DNA of 7,145 nt from Gammaproteobacteria bacterium (GTDB taxonomy: Bacteria > Pseudomonadota > Gammaproteobacteria > UBA6429), in NCBI GenBank assembly GCA_003232015.1, contig QIKU01000030.1:1-7145 (forward strand), given 5' to 3'. Positions 1 to 6,823 of the stretch are shown in pieces. Below the pieces are notes generated by a model. That model was not told the origin of the DNA. It made no database searches and worked only from the letters and a program-made list of their open reading frames with translations. Each line of letters starts with the position of its first letter. The first letter of the stretch is position 1. The position numbers were made by a program, and so were the translations under genes.

Positions 1-76
1 CCACCAGTCCGCTGGGGTGAACCCATAGTTGTACTTTTTTCTGCTTGGTTGGCAATTTTAGCGAGTTTTTAGACAA
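1..76 (-). CDS. N-terminal fragment of an unrecognised protein, runs off left edge
   Basis: On the minus strand a TTG at 76-74 opens a frame with no stop to the window edge, giving 25 residues: (M)SKNSLKLPTKQKK, then VQLWVHPSGLV. A GAGG lies 7 bases before the TTG, which is good Shine-Dalgarno spacing and is the main support for this start. The N-terminus is polar and basic with no signal peptide, so the product is probably cytoplasmic; the second half looks like the first strand of a beta-rich domain. It follows the NlpC lipoprotein gene in the same direction after about 125 bases. I do not recognise the family. A competing short plus-strand open frame covers the same bases, so the call is tentative. 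Confidence 0.4.
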   Translation of the reverse strand, partial: MSKNSLKLPTKQKKVQLWVHPSGLV

Positions 77-201
77 TGGGTTTCCTCGGTGTATTTCGGG
101 TTTGCAGGCTTATATTTATATATTGCTTGGTAGTGCCTTTGCCATTATTTTTATTAAAATAGAGTATACCTATAGTATTGATAATCTGCGAGTTTTACTG
201 T

Positions 202-690
202 TTACAGGCGACCACCTCGACTAAAATGCTTTTGCCAGTAGCGGTCGTTCAGGTTTGCAATATTGACACGTTTACCACTGGAAGGGGCATGGATAAATTT
301 GCTGTTTCCAAGGTACAGGCCCACATGTGAAATTTTGCCCCGATCGATGCGAAAAAAAACCAGATCCCCGGCTTTTAAGTGTTTGCGTTTAACGGGGCGG
401 GCGGCATTGTAGAGTTGTTTAGTGGTGCGTGGAACCGAGATCCCCGCCATTTTATAGCTGTACTGAACTAAACCACTGCAATCAAAGCCTGTTTTAGGGC
501 TTCTCCCACCATATCGATAAGGCTTTCCGAGCTGTGTTTTCGCTATTTTGAGTATTTTTTTATGTTGACTATGTGGTTTTGCATGATACGATTTTTGTGG
601 CGTGCTACTGCAGCCCGTGAGCACTAAACTTAATGCAGCGGCGAGAAGGAAATATCGGCTATTTTTGTATATTTTTTGAGCAATTTTCAT
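202..690 (-). CDS. NlpC/P60 (C40) family lipoprotein, putative peptidoglycan hydrolase
   Basis: Predicted cell-wall cysteine peptidase of the NlpC/P60 family, which cleaves peptide stems or cross-links of peptidoglycan; MepS (Spr) and NlpC of E. coli are relatives. Counting from the Met chosen here (162 residues): a basic n-region (MKIAQKIYKNSR), a hydrophobic stretch (about 13-24) and a lipobox LTGC with the lipidated Cys at 27, followed by Ser-Ser, which fits outer-membrane sorting. A short basic linker leads to the catalytic domain (about 43-162), with Cys71 in FDCSGLVQ, His122 in SHVGLYLG and His134 in FIHAPSSG as the expected catalytic triad. The frame stays open upstream to an ATG at 750, but that start would put 20 extra residues before the signal peptide, so 690 is preferred; neither start has a strong ribosome binding site. 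Substrate specificity cannot be read from the sequence. Confidence 0.9.
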   Translation of the reverse strand: MKIAQKIYKNSRYFLLAAALSLVLTGCSSTPQKSYHAKPHSQHKKILKIAKTQLGKPYRYGGRSPKTGFDCSGLVQYSYKMAGISVPRTTKQLYNAARPVKRKHLKAGDLVFFRIDRGKISHVGLYLGNSKFIHAPSSGKRVNIANLNDRYWQKHFSRGGRL

Positions 691-704
691 ACTTAGGGCT
701 AAGT
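691..704. repeat. Perfect inverted repeat just upstream of the NlpC lipoprotein start
   Basis: ACTTAG-GG-CTAAGT is a palindrome with 6-base arms and a 2-base centre, ending one base before the preferred ATG (690-688, minus strand). A TATACT on the minus strand (707-702) overlaps its outer edge and could serve as a -10 box, which would make the transcript nearly leaderless if the 690 start is right. It may be a regulator binding site, or simply chance: it also codes in frame if translation starts at 750. Confidence 0.3.
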
Positions 705-880
705 ATAGCGGAAGTTCGTTTATTTGCAGATATTGGGCTAAATTCTCCATTAAAAACAGCCAGTTCCGTATGTATTTTGGAGTGAAGTCTACAATAACGA
801 ACTATTTTATGGCGAATTTTATAGTAAATTTTTGAAGATGGTCACTTTATGTTCAATTTCACTGAGCTAAACTAAGCATT

Positions 881-1345
881 ATGGATAGTTTAAAAGTTTC
901 TGCACATCAAGTTAATCGGGAAGTTAACCCGAACCAGCGTACTGGTAAGCAGCGTGACGAGGGGTTTGTGGCTGCATCGTTAGCAGAAAACAAGGAGAAA
1001 AATAAGGCCAATGCCACAAAGCATGAGCAGATGCATGCCAATACACAGCAATCCATAGCGGAAGACCGTTCAGCCATTTTGCTCGAACAGCGCAAGCAGG
1101 ATATGGTGCAACAGCTCGCAGAAAAAGAAAAAGCACAACAGCAACTGGATAAAACGCAGGAATTAAGCTTGCAGCGCCAAATTGAAGAGCGGGCGGCAGC
1201 CAATAAGCAAAAACTAAAAGGCAGTTATGCGGCAGTGCAACAAAGTGATAGCCAACAGCAGGTTCAGGAAACAAAAGCAGACAAGAACAGGGAATCGCAT
1301 CAGGACAAAGAAAACCCACCCGATCCAATCAACCTTGTTGTTTAA
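881..1345 (+). CDS. Hypothetical charged, probably coiled-coil protein (154 aa)
   Basis: I do not recognise this protein. It is very hydrophilic, with no cysteine and no signal peptide or membrane segment, so probably cytoplasmic. Residues about 28-112 are rich in Lys, Glu, Gln and Ala with scattered Leu/Ile, as expected for long helices or a coiled coil (for example ILLEQRKQDMVQQLAEKEKA around 66-85). The tail (113-148) is Gln/Ser/Lys/Glu-rich and likely disordered, and the protein ends in a short hydrophobic motif, DPINLVV, that might be a docking tail. No good Shine-Dalgarno precedes the ATG. The gene is divergent from the NlpC lipoprotein and lies 143 bases before mrcB in the same direction, with no terminator visible between. 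The long antisense frames here have implausible Cys-rich or Trp/Pro-rich compositions, which favours this strand. It could be a scaffold or adaptor, but nothing proves it. Confidence 0.65.
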   Translation: MDSLKVSAHQVNREVNPNQRTGKQRDEGFVAASLAENKEKNKANATKHEQMHANTQQSIAEDRSAILLEQRKQDMVQQLAEKEKAQQQLDKTQELSLQRQIEERAAANKQKLKGSYAAVQQSDSQQQVQETKADKNRESHQDKENPPDPINLVV

Positions 1346-1438
1346 TTTTTGGGTCTGTTGATCTTAAAACTTCAAAATACCTTTTTGCAGTCGGTAACAT
1401 AAAGGCATGTTTATTCGGCTATGCTGCCTGAATCCAAG

Positions 1439-1444
1439 TATAAT
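1439..1444 (+). promoter_or_regulatory. Probable sigma-70 -10 box of the mrcB operon
   Basis: A perfect TATAAT lies 44 bases before the mrcB ATG, placing transcription start near 1451 with a leader of about 38 bases. No good -35 box stands at 16-18 bases upstream (the candidates are TCGGCT or CGGCTA), and the TG of an extended -10 is absent. An imperfect dyad, AGGCA (1403-1407) and TGCCT (1425-1429), occupies the -35 region, so an activator might help. Prediction from sequence only. Confidence 0.45.
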
Positions 1445-1488
1445 AGCGCAATGTTCACCCCTTATTCTGAAGAAAAGAAAGTTTAACG

Positions 1489-3840
1489 ATGACTCGCCGA
1501 AAAACGCGTCCCTCAAAATCAACCAGGCAATCGAAGTCGACTGCACAACGGGGGAAAAAGAAAAGAAAACCATCGAAGCGATCACAAAAGCCCGCGCTGC
1601 AAAATATCTTTTCTAAATGTCGAGCGATGGTTCCCTGGCGGTATTTATTCCTGACATTGATTTTAGTTTTTATCGGCTACGGTGTTTATCTTGACTTAAG
1701 GGTGCAACAGCAATTTGATGGTAAGCGCTGGGCATTGCCGGCAAAAGTTTATGCGCGGCCACTGGAACTCTACACGGGTTTACGTTTATCTGAAAATAAC
1801 CTGTTGCGTGAATTGAAAATGTTGGGTTTTCGCAATATGGCGGACCTTAAACACCCAGGAAGTTATTATGTGGATGGTAATGAAATTGTTTTAACTACAC
1901 GGTCTTTCCAGTTCTGGGATGAAAAAACAAATTCAAGTGTGATTAAAATCAGTTTTTACAATAACCGCATTTCTGAACTTTATAATTTTTCTCTGGATAA
2001 AGATATTGATGTAATGCGTTTAGAGCCGGTTATTATCGGTGGAATTTATCCGGCACATAAAGAAGACCGGTTGCTGGTAAAGTTTGATGAAGTGCCGGAG
2101 CTGCTTAAATCAGCGATTACTATTGTGGAAGATCGTAACTTTTATCAACACCATGGCCTGGACTACAAAGGCATTGCACGTGCAATGTGGGCAAACCTGC
2201 GTGCCGGAAAAACGGTGCAGGGTGGCAGTACTTTAACACAACAACTGGTAAAGAACTTTTTCTTAAGCAACACGCGCAGCTTATGGCGAAAAGCCAATGA
2301 AGCTGTGATGGCCTTATTGGTTGAATGGCACTACGATAAACAGGATATTTTTGAAGCTTACCTGAATGAAATTTATTTGGGACAGGATAAGGCAAGAGCG
2401 ATACATGGCTTTGGTTTAGCCAGCCATTTTTACTTTGACCAAGCCCTGGATGACCTGGAGCTACATCAAATTGTAATGTTAGTTGCACTGATAAAAGGCC
2501 CTTCATATTATAGTCCACGGCGATATCCTCAACGCTTGCTCAAGCGTCGTAATCTTATTCTCGATATGCTGGTTGAGTTTGGTGTTGTCACCCAGAGTGA
2601 AGCAACGGCGGCTAAGCGTAAACCCCTGGGAATTATTACTTCAAAGCCAACCAGTGTGTCATCGCATCCGGCTTTTCTTGATTTAGTAAAAAGGCAACTT
2701 AAAACATTTTACCGTGAAAAAGATTTGGCTTCTGAAGGCTTGCAGATATTTACAACATTGGATCCACTTATTCAACAACAAGCAGAGCGGATCATTAAAC
2801 GAAAAACTCGACAGCTTGACAGACAACAAGGTTTAAATGGCAGCTTGCAGGCGGCCACCATTATAACCAATACAACTAACAGCGAAGTGCTGGCGCTGGT
2901 GGGGGACAGTAAACCAAAACAATCCGGTTTTAACCGTGCACTTGATGCCATTCGGCCGGTAGGCTCTTTAATCAAGCCAGCCATTTACTTAACCGCACTT
3001 GAAGTGAACCAGGCTTATACTCCGCTTACTTTAATCGATGATAAGGCTGTACATTTAAAAGGGCCGGCAGGGGATGTCTGGTCACCGCGTAATTACGATA
3101 AACGCACGCATGGCCTTGTTCCTTTTTACCAGGCACTCAGTCACTCCTATAACCTGGCTACCGTTCGTTTGGGGTTAAAAGTGGGCTTTGAAAATATTCA
3201 GCAAACCCTTAAAGCAATGGGGATAAAGCGTTCCATTCCGGCTTATCCGTCGATGTTATTAGGGGCGGTGAATCTGTCGCCTTATGAAGTCACGCAAATG
3301 TACCATAGCCTGGCTTCGGGTGGTTTTAATATGCCCCTGTCGGCCATTCGGGAAGTGCTGGCACTGGATGGTTCACCACTTAAACGATTTCCGTTGAAAG
3401 TAGAACAAACTCTAAATATTGATTTAGTGATGATAATTAATAGCATTTTAAATAATGTCACCATTGACGGCACTGCTAAACGAATTGCAATGAGCTTTCC
3501 TGCTGATTTTGTCGCCGCTGGCAAAACAGGCACAACCGATGACTTGAGGGATAGCTGGTTTGCCGGTTTTACCGGGCAGCACCTGATGGTTAGCTGGTTA
3601 GGTGTTGATGAAAATAAACCCACCGGCTTAACGGGGGCAAGTGGAGCATTGAAAATCTGGATAGATATTATGAAGAATATTCCAACACAACCAATCGTAT
3701 TTAATTCTTCGGATAATGTAGAATATATTGCAATCGACCCGAACAGTAACAAACGCATTGATGCATCTTGTTCGAATGCAATTTTTCTTGGTGTGCAGCG
3801 TGATGCGGTTCCTGAACAACAAAGTGCTTGCACCGAGTGA
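1489..3840 (+). CDS. mrcB: Penicillin-binding protein 1b, bifunctional glycosyltransferase/transpeptidase
   Basis: Class A PBP that polymerises lipid II into glycan strands and cross-links their peptides in the periplasm, anchored in the inner membrane. In order (783 residues): a very basic cytoplasmic tail (1-47, 18 Lys/Arg in the first 45); one membrane helix (about 50-68); a UB2H domain (about 80-175), the activator-docking domain typical of PBP1b and absent from PBP1a; a GT51 domain with EDRNFYQHHG (catalytic Glu214), GGSTLTQQ (245-252), RKANEA (Glu271) and YLNEIYLGQ (291-299); and a transpeptidase domain with SLIK (nucleophile Ser493, Lys496), SYN (553-555) and KTGTT (679-683). All catalytic motifs are present. 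Cys761 and Cys781 could form a C-terminal disulfide like that of E. coli PBP1b. The length is slightly below E. coli's 844. A weak purine-rich GAAAG stands 7 bases before the ATG. An LpoP-like activator gene follows after 57 bases. The name ponB is also used. Confidence 0.97.
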   Translation: MTRRKTRPSKSTRQSKSTAQRGKKKRKPSKRSQKPALQNIFSKCRAMVPWRYLFLTLILVFIGYGVYLDLRVQQQFDGKRWALPAKVYARPLELYTGLRLSENNLLRELKMLGFRNMADLKHPGSYYVDGNEIVLTTRSFQFWDEKTNSSVIKISFYNNRISELYNFSLDKDIDVMRLEPVIIGGIYPAHKEDRLLVKFDEVPELLKSAITIVEDRNFYQHHGLDYKGIARAMWANLRAGKTVQGGSTLTQQLVKNFFLSNTRSLWRKANEAVMALLVEWHYDKQDIFEAYLNEIYLGQDKARAIHGFGLASHFYFDQALDDLELHQIVMLVALIKGPSYYSPRRYPQRLLKRRNLILDMLVEFGVVTQSEATAAKRKPLGIITSKPTSVSSHPAFLDLVKRQLKTFYREKDLASEGLQIFTTLDPLIQQQAERIIKRKTRQLDRQQGLNGSLQAATIITNTTNSEVLALVGDSKPKQSGFNRALDAIRPVGSLIKPAIYLTALEVNQAYTPLTLIDDKAVHLKGPAGDVWSPRNYDKRTHGLVPFYQALSHSYNLATVRLGLKVGFENIQQTLKAMGIKRSIPAYPSMLLGAVNLSPYEVTQMYHSLASGGFNMPLSAIREVLALDGSPLKRFPLKVEQTLNIDLVMIINSILNNVTIDGTAKRIAMSFPADFVAAGKTGTTDDLRDSWFAGFTGQHLMVSWLGVDENKPTGLTGASGALKIWIDIMKNIPTQPIVFNSSDNVEYIAIDPNSNKRIDASCSNAIFLGVQRDAVPEQQSACTE

Positions 3841-3897
3841 GCTAACTTATATTAAGGCTTGAGTTAAGCAAAACAGCCGACAGAGAAAAGAAAGTAG

Positions 3898-4377
3898 ATG
3901 TTGAATATATTCAAAAAAATTATTGTTATTGTATTAATGCTGAGTGTTTCGGCCTGTGGCTCCTATTTAAAAAAACAGAGCGAAGATCAAACAGAACAAG
4001 GTGCTGCTGATGATGGCTTCAGCCAGCAGATAAAACCGGCAGACACAACATCGATTGCCGTTTTAGCTTTAATAAAAAAAGCCCGCACCGATGCAATGGC
4101 CGGTAAAATGGACAAGGCCATGTTGCGACTGGAACGAGCCGTTAGAATAGAGCCCGCGAATGCAGCGGTATGGCATTATATGGCCAAGTTGTTTTTACAG
4201 CAGGAAAATTATAAACAGGCGGCTGGTTATGCTGCCAAGTCGAGTAGCCTGGCGCGCAGCAACAAAACATTAATTATCGATAACTGGCGAATCATCGCTC
4301 ATGCACGTTATCGGCAAGGTGATCTTAAAGCTGCGCGAAAAGCACAGGACAAAATTAACACATTACAACAACAATAA
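3898..4377 (+). CDS. lpoP: TPR lipoprotein, LpoP-like activator of PBP1b
   Basis: Predicted outer-membrane lipoprotein that would span the periplasm and stimulate PBP1b, as LpoP does in Pseudomonas aeruginosa, where it is a TPR lipoprotein encoded beside PBP1b. Seen here (159 residues): a signal peptide (MLNIFKK, then a hydrophobic stretch 8-18), lipobox VSAC with lipidated Cys20, a polar linker (21-50), then about three TPR-like helix pairs: roughly 56-89 (ending AVRIEPANA, a typical TPR boundary), 90-123 and 128-157. A purine-rich GAGAAAAGAAAG precedes the ATG. The gene lies 57 bases after mrcB with no terminator between, so the two are probably co-transcribed. It has no LppC domain (unlike LpoA) and does not resemble LpoB. 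The role is inferred from architecture plus location, since TPR lipoproteins alone are not diagnostic; direct homology to LpoP was not tested. Confidence 0.8.
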   Translation: MLNIFKKIIVIVLMLSVSACGSYLKKQSEDQTEQGAADDGFSQQIKPADTTSIAVLALIKKARTDAMAGKMDKAMLRLERAVRIEPANAAVWHYMAKLFLQQENYKQAAGYAAKSSSLARSNKTLIIDNWRIIAHARYRQGDLKAARKAQDKINTLQQQ

Positions 4378-4389
4378 ATGCGAACATAA
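4375..4389 (+). other. TAAATG junction with a three-codon micro-ORF before the helicase frame
   Basis: The lpoP stop TAA (4375-4377) is followed at once by ATG (4378-4380), a classic coupling arrangement. This ATG reads only Met-Arg-Thr before TAA (4387-4389), and the helicase is in the +1 frame. Skipping the T at 4387 would give MRTKTLLLPSEYLD and continue into the helicase. The site may be a reinitiation point feeding the TTG at 4394 or 4400, a programmed +1 shift, a recent mutation, or a single-base assembly error. Confidence 0.4.
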
Positions 4390-4399
4390 AACCTTGTTA

Positions 4400-6334
4400 T
4401 TGCCATCTGAATATCTCGACAGCAAAGGCCCTTTAGCGCAAAGGGTGGTTGACTTTGCGCCACGAAAACAGCAAATGGAAATGGCCGATGCTATTGCGCA
4501 TGCGTTGGACTGTGAATCAACCTTTGTTGCAGAAGCTGGCACTGGCACTGGCAAAACCTTTGCCTATTTAGTCCCGGCATTATTGTCGGGGCGTAAAGTG
4601 CTTATTTCAACGGGCACTAAAAATCTTCAGGATCAGCTATTTCATAAAGATTTACCCATTGTGCGTGAAGCGTTAGACATACCCGTGACTGCAGCGCTAT
4701 TAAAAGGTCGTGCCAATTATTTATGTAAACATCGTTTAACGTTGGCTGAGCAAGATACGCATAGCGAAACTAAAATACATATTCGAAAACTTCGCCAAAT
4801 TCGAAACTGGTCCATAAAAACAAAGGCAGGGGACACCACTGAAATTCCCGAAATACCCGAAGGTGATAGTATCTGGCCATTAGTAACGTCTACCTCTGAA
4901 AATTGTCTGGGCGCAGAATGCAACGACTATAACGATTGCTATGTCGTGAATGCGCGACGTTTAGCACAAGCCAGTGACGTGGTTGTGATTAACCATTATT
5001 TATTGCTTTCTGATATGGTGATACGTGAAAATGGTTTTGGTGAACTGTTGCCCATCGCCGATGCTTTTATTATTGACGAAGCACACCAGTTACCGGATGT
5101 GGCGTCTAACTTTTTTGGCACCCGTGTTAGCGGTTATCAACTTAATGATCTAGTGACTGATATTGCAGCAGAGTATTTAGCAGAAATTAACGAAGACCGT
5201 GAAATACTGGATTTATGCGATACGCTCAAGAAAACAATCAGTGATTTTCGTTTAACAATGGGCTTGCCGATTCGGCGAGGCGGTTGGGCTGAGTTAAATC
5301 ACCTGCCCGAATTTAACGATATTGTAAACTTACTGAATACGCAGCTAGCATCTTTAAAAGAATTGTTATCGTCGCTGGCCGAACGCAGTAAAGATTTAGA
5401 TGCTTGCGATAAACGTTGTGCCAATATGATTGAGCGGCTTAATTTACTCACTCTTAAACCACCTGCCGATCATATACACTGGTTTGAAACCTACAAGCGA
5501 TCCTTTTCATTAAATTTAACGCCCTTTGATGTAGGTAGTGAATTTAAACAGCAAATGGATAGTTTGCCAGGGAGCTGGATCTTTACTTCAGCAACCTTAA
5601 CGGTAGGAAATAAGTTCGACCACTTTCTAAAACAACTGGGCATTATTGAAGACGTTGACAGCCAGTCCTGGGAAAGCCCGTTTAATTATCGTGACCAGGC
5701 CTTGTTGTATATTCCAGATGGTTTGCCTGAGCCACAAAACCCAAATTACCTTTCTGCTGTTGTTAAAGAAGCCATCCCGGTTATTAATTTAAGCGGTGGG
5801 CGAACTTTTTTTCTGTTTACCAGTTACCGAGCATTAAATGAAGCACTGGAAATATTAAAAAATGAAATTGACTACCCGTTACTGGTGCAAGGCGAAAAGC
5901 CACGCGATGCTTTAATCACTGATTTTAGAAAAATGGGTGATGCGGTTTTATTGGGTACATACAGTTTCTGGGAAGGCATTGATGTAAAAGGTGCTGCCCT
6001 AACAACGGTTATTATTGATAAGTTGCCGTTTGCATCGCCCGGCGACCCCATTTTAAAAGCCCGCATCGATGCGATGCGTGACAATGGCCTAAATCCATTT
6101 TTTGACTTTCAATTACCCAATGCGGTTATTACATTAAAACAGGGTACGGGGCGCTTAATTCGTGATTACCTCGATACGGGCTTGCTGATGTTGTGTGACC
6201 CAAGGTTACGCTCCAAACCGTATGGAAAAGTTTTTCTTAAAAGCTTACCCACTATGCCTATTACAAAAGAGTTGAAGTTTGTCGAAGCGTTCTTTTCCGA
6301 TAAAGTTAATGTTGAACAAACAAAGAGCTCGTAA
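4400..6334 (+). CDS. yoaA: YoaA-like ATP-dependent DNA helicase (DinG/XPD-type, Fe-S)
   Basis: Superfamily 2 iron-sulfur helicase, 5'-3' type by family, closest to E. coli YoaA, which works with the polymerase clamp-loader subunit HolC at damaged forks. From the start used here (644 residues; E. coli YoaA is about 636): Q-motif-like FAPRKQQM (19-26), Walker A EAGTGTGKT (45-53, Lys52), four presumed 4Fe-4S cysteines (Cys109 in NYLCKHRL; Cys169, Cys174 and Cys180 in ENCLGAECNDYNDCY), DEAH box (226-229), SATLT (397-401), FWEGIDVKG (523-531) and QGTGRLIRD (581-589). All motifs are intact. The start is uncertain. TTG at 4400 gives an N-terminus nearly as long as YoaA's before the shared G-x-LA segment; TTG at 4394 is equally possible; ATG 4301 would overlap lpoP by 77 bases. 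No clear ribosome binding site serves any of them. Translation is probably coupled to lpoP. Confidence 0.92.
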   Translation: MPSEYLDSKGPLAQRVVDFAPRKQQMEMADAIAHALDCESTFVAEAGTGTGKTFAYLVPALLSGRKVLISTGTKNLQDQLFHKDLPIVREALDIPVTAALLKGRANYLCKHRLTLAEQDTHSETKIHIRKLRQIRNWSIKTKAGDTTEIPEIPEGDSIWPLVTSTSENCLGAECNDYNDCYVVNARRLAQASDVVVINHYLLLSDMVIRENGFGELLPIADAFIIDEAHQLPDVASNFFGTRVSGYQLNDLVTDIAAEYLAEINEDREILDLCDTLKKTISDFRLTMGLPIRRGGWAELNHLPEFNDIVNLLNTQLASLKELLSSLAERSKDLDACDKRCANMIERLNLLTLKPPADHIHWFETYKRSFSLNLTPFDVGSEFKQQMDSLPGSWIFTSATLTVGNKFDHFLKQLGIIEDVDSQSWESPFNYRDQALLYIPDGLPEPQNPNYLSAVVKEAIPVINLSGGRTFFLFTSYRALNEALEILKNEIDYPLLVQGEKPRDALITDFRKMGDAVLLGTYSFWEGIDVKGAALTTVIIDKLPFASPGDPILKARIDAMRDNGLNPFFDFQLPNAVITLKQGTGRLIRDYLDTGLLMLCDPRLRSKPYGKVFLKSLPTMPITKELKFVEAFFSDKVNVEQTKSS

Positions 6335-6759
6335 TGACAAAAATACTGTTAGCAACAACCGATGTGGAAATTAAAGCCTGTTACCCAGTGATGCAGCAAT
6401 TGCGCTCGGCCTATTCAGAAGTCACTTTTTTAACCCAAACAAAAAAGCAGATGCAAATGGGCTACCATCTGGCTTATCTTAAAGATGGCCGGCATATTTG
6501 TGCACTGGCAGGTTACCGTTATTCCGAGTGTCTGGCCTGGGGGGTGTTTTTATATGTGGACGATCTTATTACCGACAGTGCGCAGCGTTCAAAAGGCTAT
6601 GGAAAATTATTGCTGGACTGGCTAGTACAGCAAGCCAAAATTCACCAATGCAGCGAATTACACCTCGATTCGGGTGTTCAGCGGTTGGATGCACACAGGT
6701 TCTACGAGGTGCGCGGAATGGCAAAAACGGGTTATCACTATGCGATGGAGCTCAAATAG
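6334..6759 (+). CDS. GNAT family N-acetyltransferase
   Basis: Predicted acetyl-CoA-dependent N-acetyltransferase of 141 residues, a normal length for a single GNAT domain, without signal peptide and so cytoplasmic. The core strand LYVDDLITD (73-81) is followed by the acetyl-CoA pyrophosphate-binding motif R85-S-K-G-Y-G90-K and its helix (91-102). Then come strand ELHLDSG (108-114) and AHRFYEVRGM (120-129), the usual motif B region with a Tyr (124) where the general acid often sits. The ATG overlaps the helicase stop (TAATG), showing translational coupling and membership in the mrcB-lpoP-yoaA unit. Only a weak AGAG stands upstream. The substrate (small molecule, antibiotic or protein) cannot be told from sequence; no family-specific signature was recognised. 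Confidence 0.88.
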   Translation: MTKILLATTDVEIKACYPVMQQLRSAYSEVTFLTQTKKQMQMGYHLAYLKDGRHICALAGYRYSECLAWGVFLYVDDLITDSAQRSKGYGKLLLDWLVQQAKIHQCSELHLDSGVQRLDAHRFYEVRGMAKTGYHYAMELK

Positions 6760-6765
6760 TATTTT

Positions 6766-6792
6766 AAACATTATCAACCGGTAATGTTTTTT
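6766..6792 (+). terminator. Rho-independent terminator closing the mrcB operon
   Basis: AAACATTA (6766-6773) pairs perfectly with TAATGTTT (6782-6789) around an 8-base loop, and the T run covers 6787-6792. It begins 6 bases after the acetyltransferase stop. The stem has only one G-C pair, so it may be weak, but position and T run fit a terminator. Confidence 0.55.
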
Positions 6793-6823
6793 AAGTTATT
6801 GTATTTCAACTGGTTTTAGCTGA

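Noticed and set aside
1..72. Plus-strand open frame ending in TAG at 70-72, with a hydrophobic 23-residue tail
   Set aside because: Could be the end of a membrane protein, but it is short and has no other support; the minus-strand frame with a placed GAGG and TTG was preferred. Not excluded.
77..201. Terminator or promoter between the NlpC gene and the left-edge gene
   Set aside because: No convincing hairpin with T run was found. A minus-strand TATACT near 164-169 has no matching -35, so no site is called.
907..1328. Antisense frames of 98 and 134 residues over the charged-protein gene
   Set aside because: Cys/Ser-rich or Pro/Trp/Ala-rich compositions without motifs are mirror images of the Gln/Lys/Ala codons on the plus strand.
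1407..1616. 69-residue plus-strand frame overlapping the start of mrcB
   Set aside because: It covers the lysine-rich tail of PBP1b in another frame and begins upstream of the predicted transcription start.
3282..3833. Antisense 183-residue frame inside mrcB
   Set aside because: It lies over the transpeptidase domain with its SxN-to-KTG region intact on the plus strand; no recognisable motif or ribosome binding site.
3841..3897. Possible terminator or hairpin (GCTT/AAGC) between mrcB and lpoP
   Set aside because: Only a 4-base stem and no T run; the two genes are better read as one transcript.
4537..4555. Tandem ACTGGC copies
   Set aside because: They encode the Gly-Thr-Gly-Thr-Gly of the Walker A motif, so protein constraint explains the repeat.
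6498..6767. 89-residue plus-strand frame inside the GNAT gene
   Set aside because: Shadow of the acetyltransferase, which has the acetyl-CoA motif in its own frame and a coupled start.
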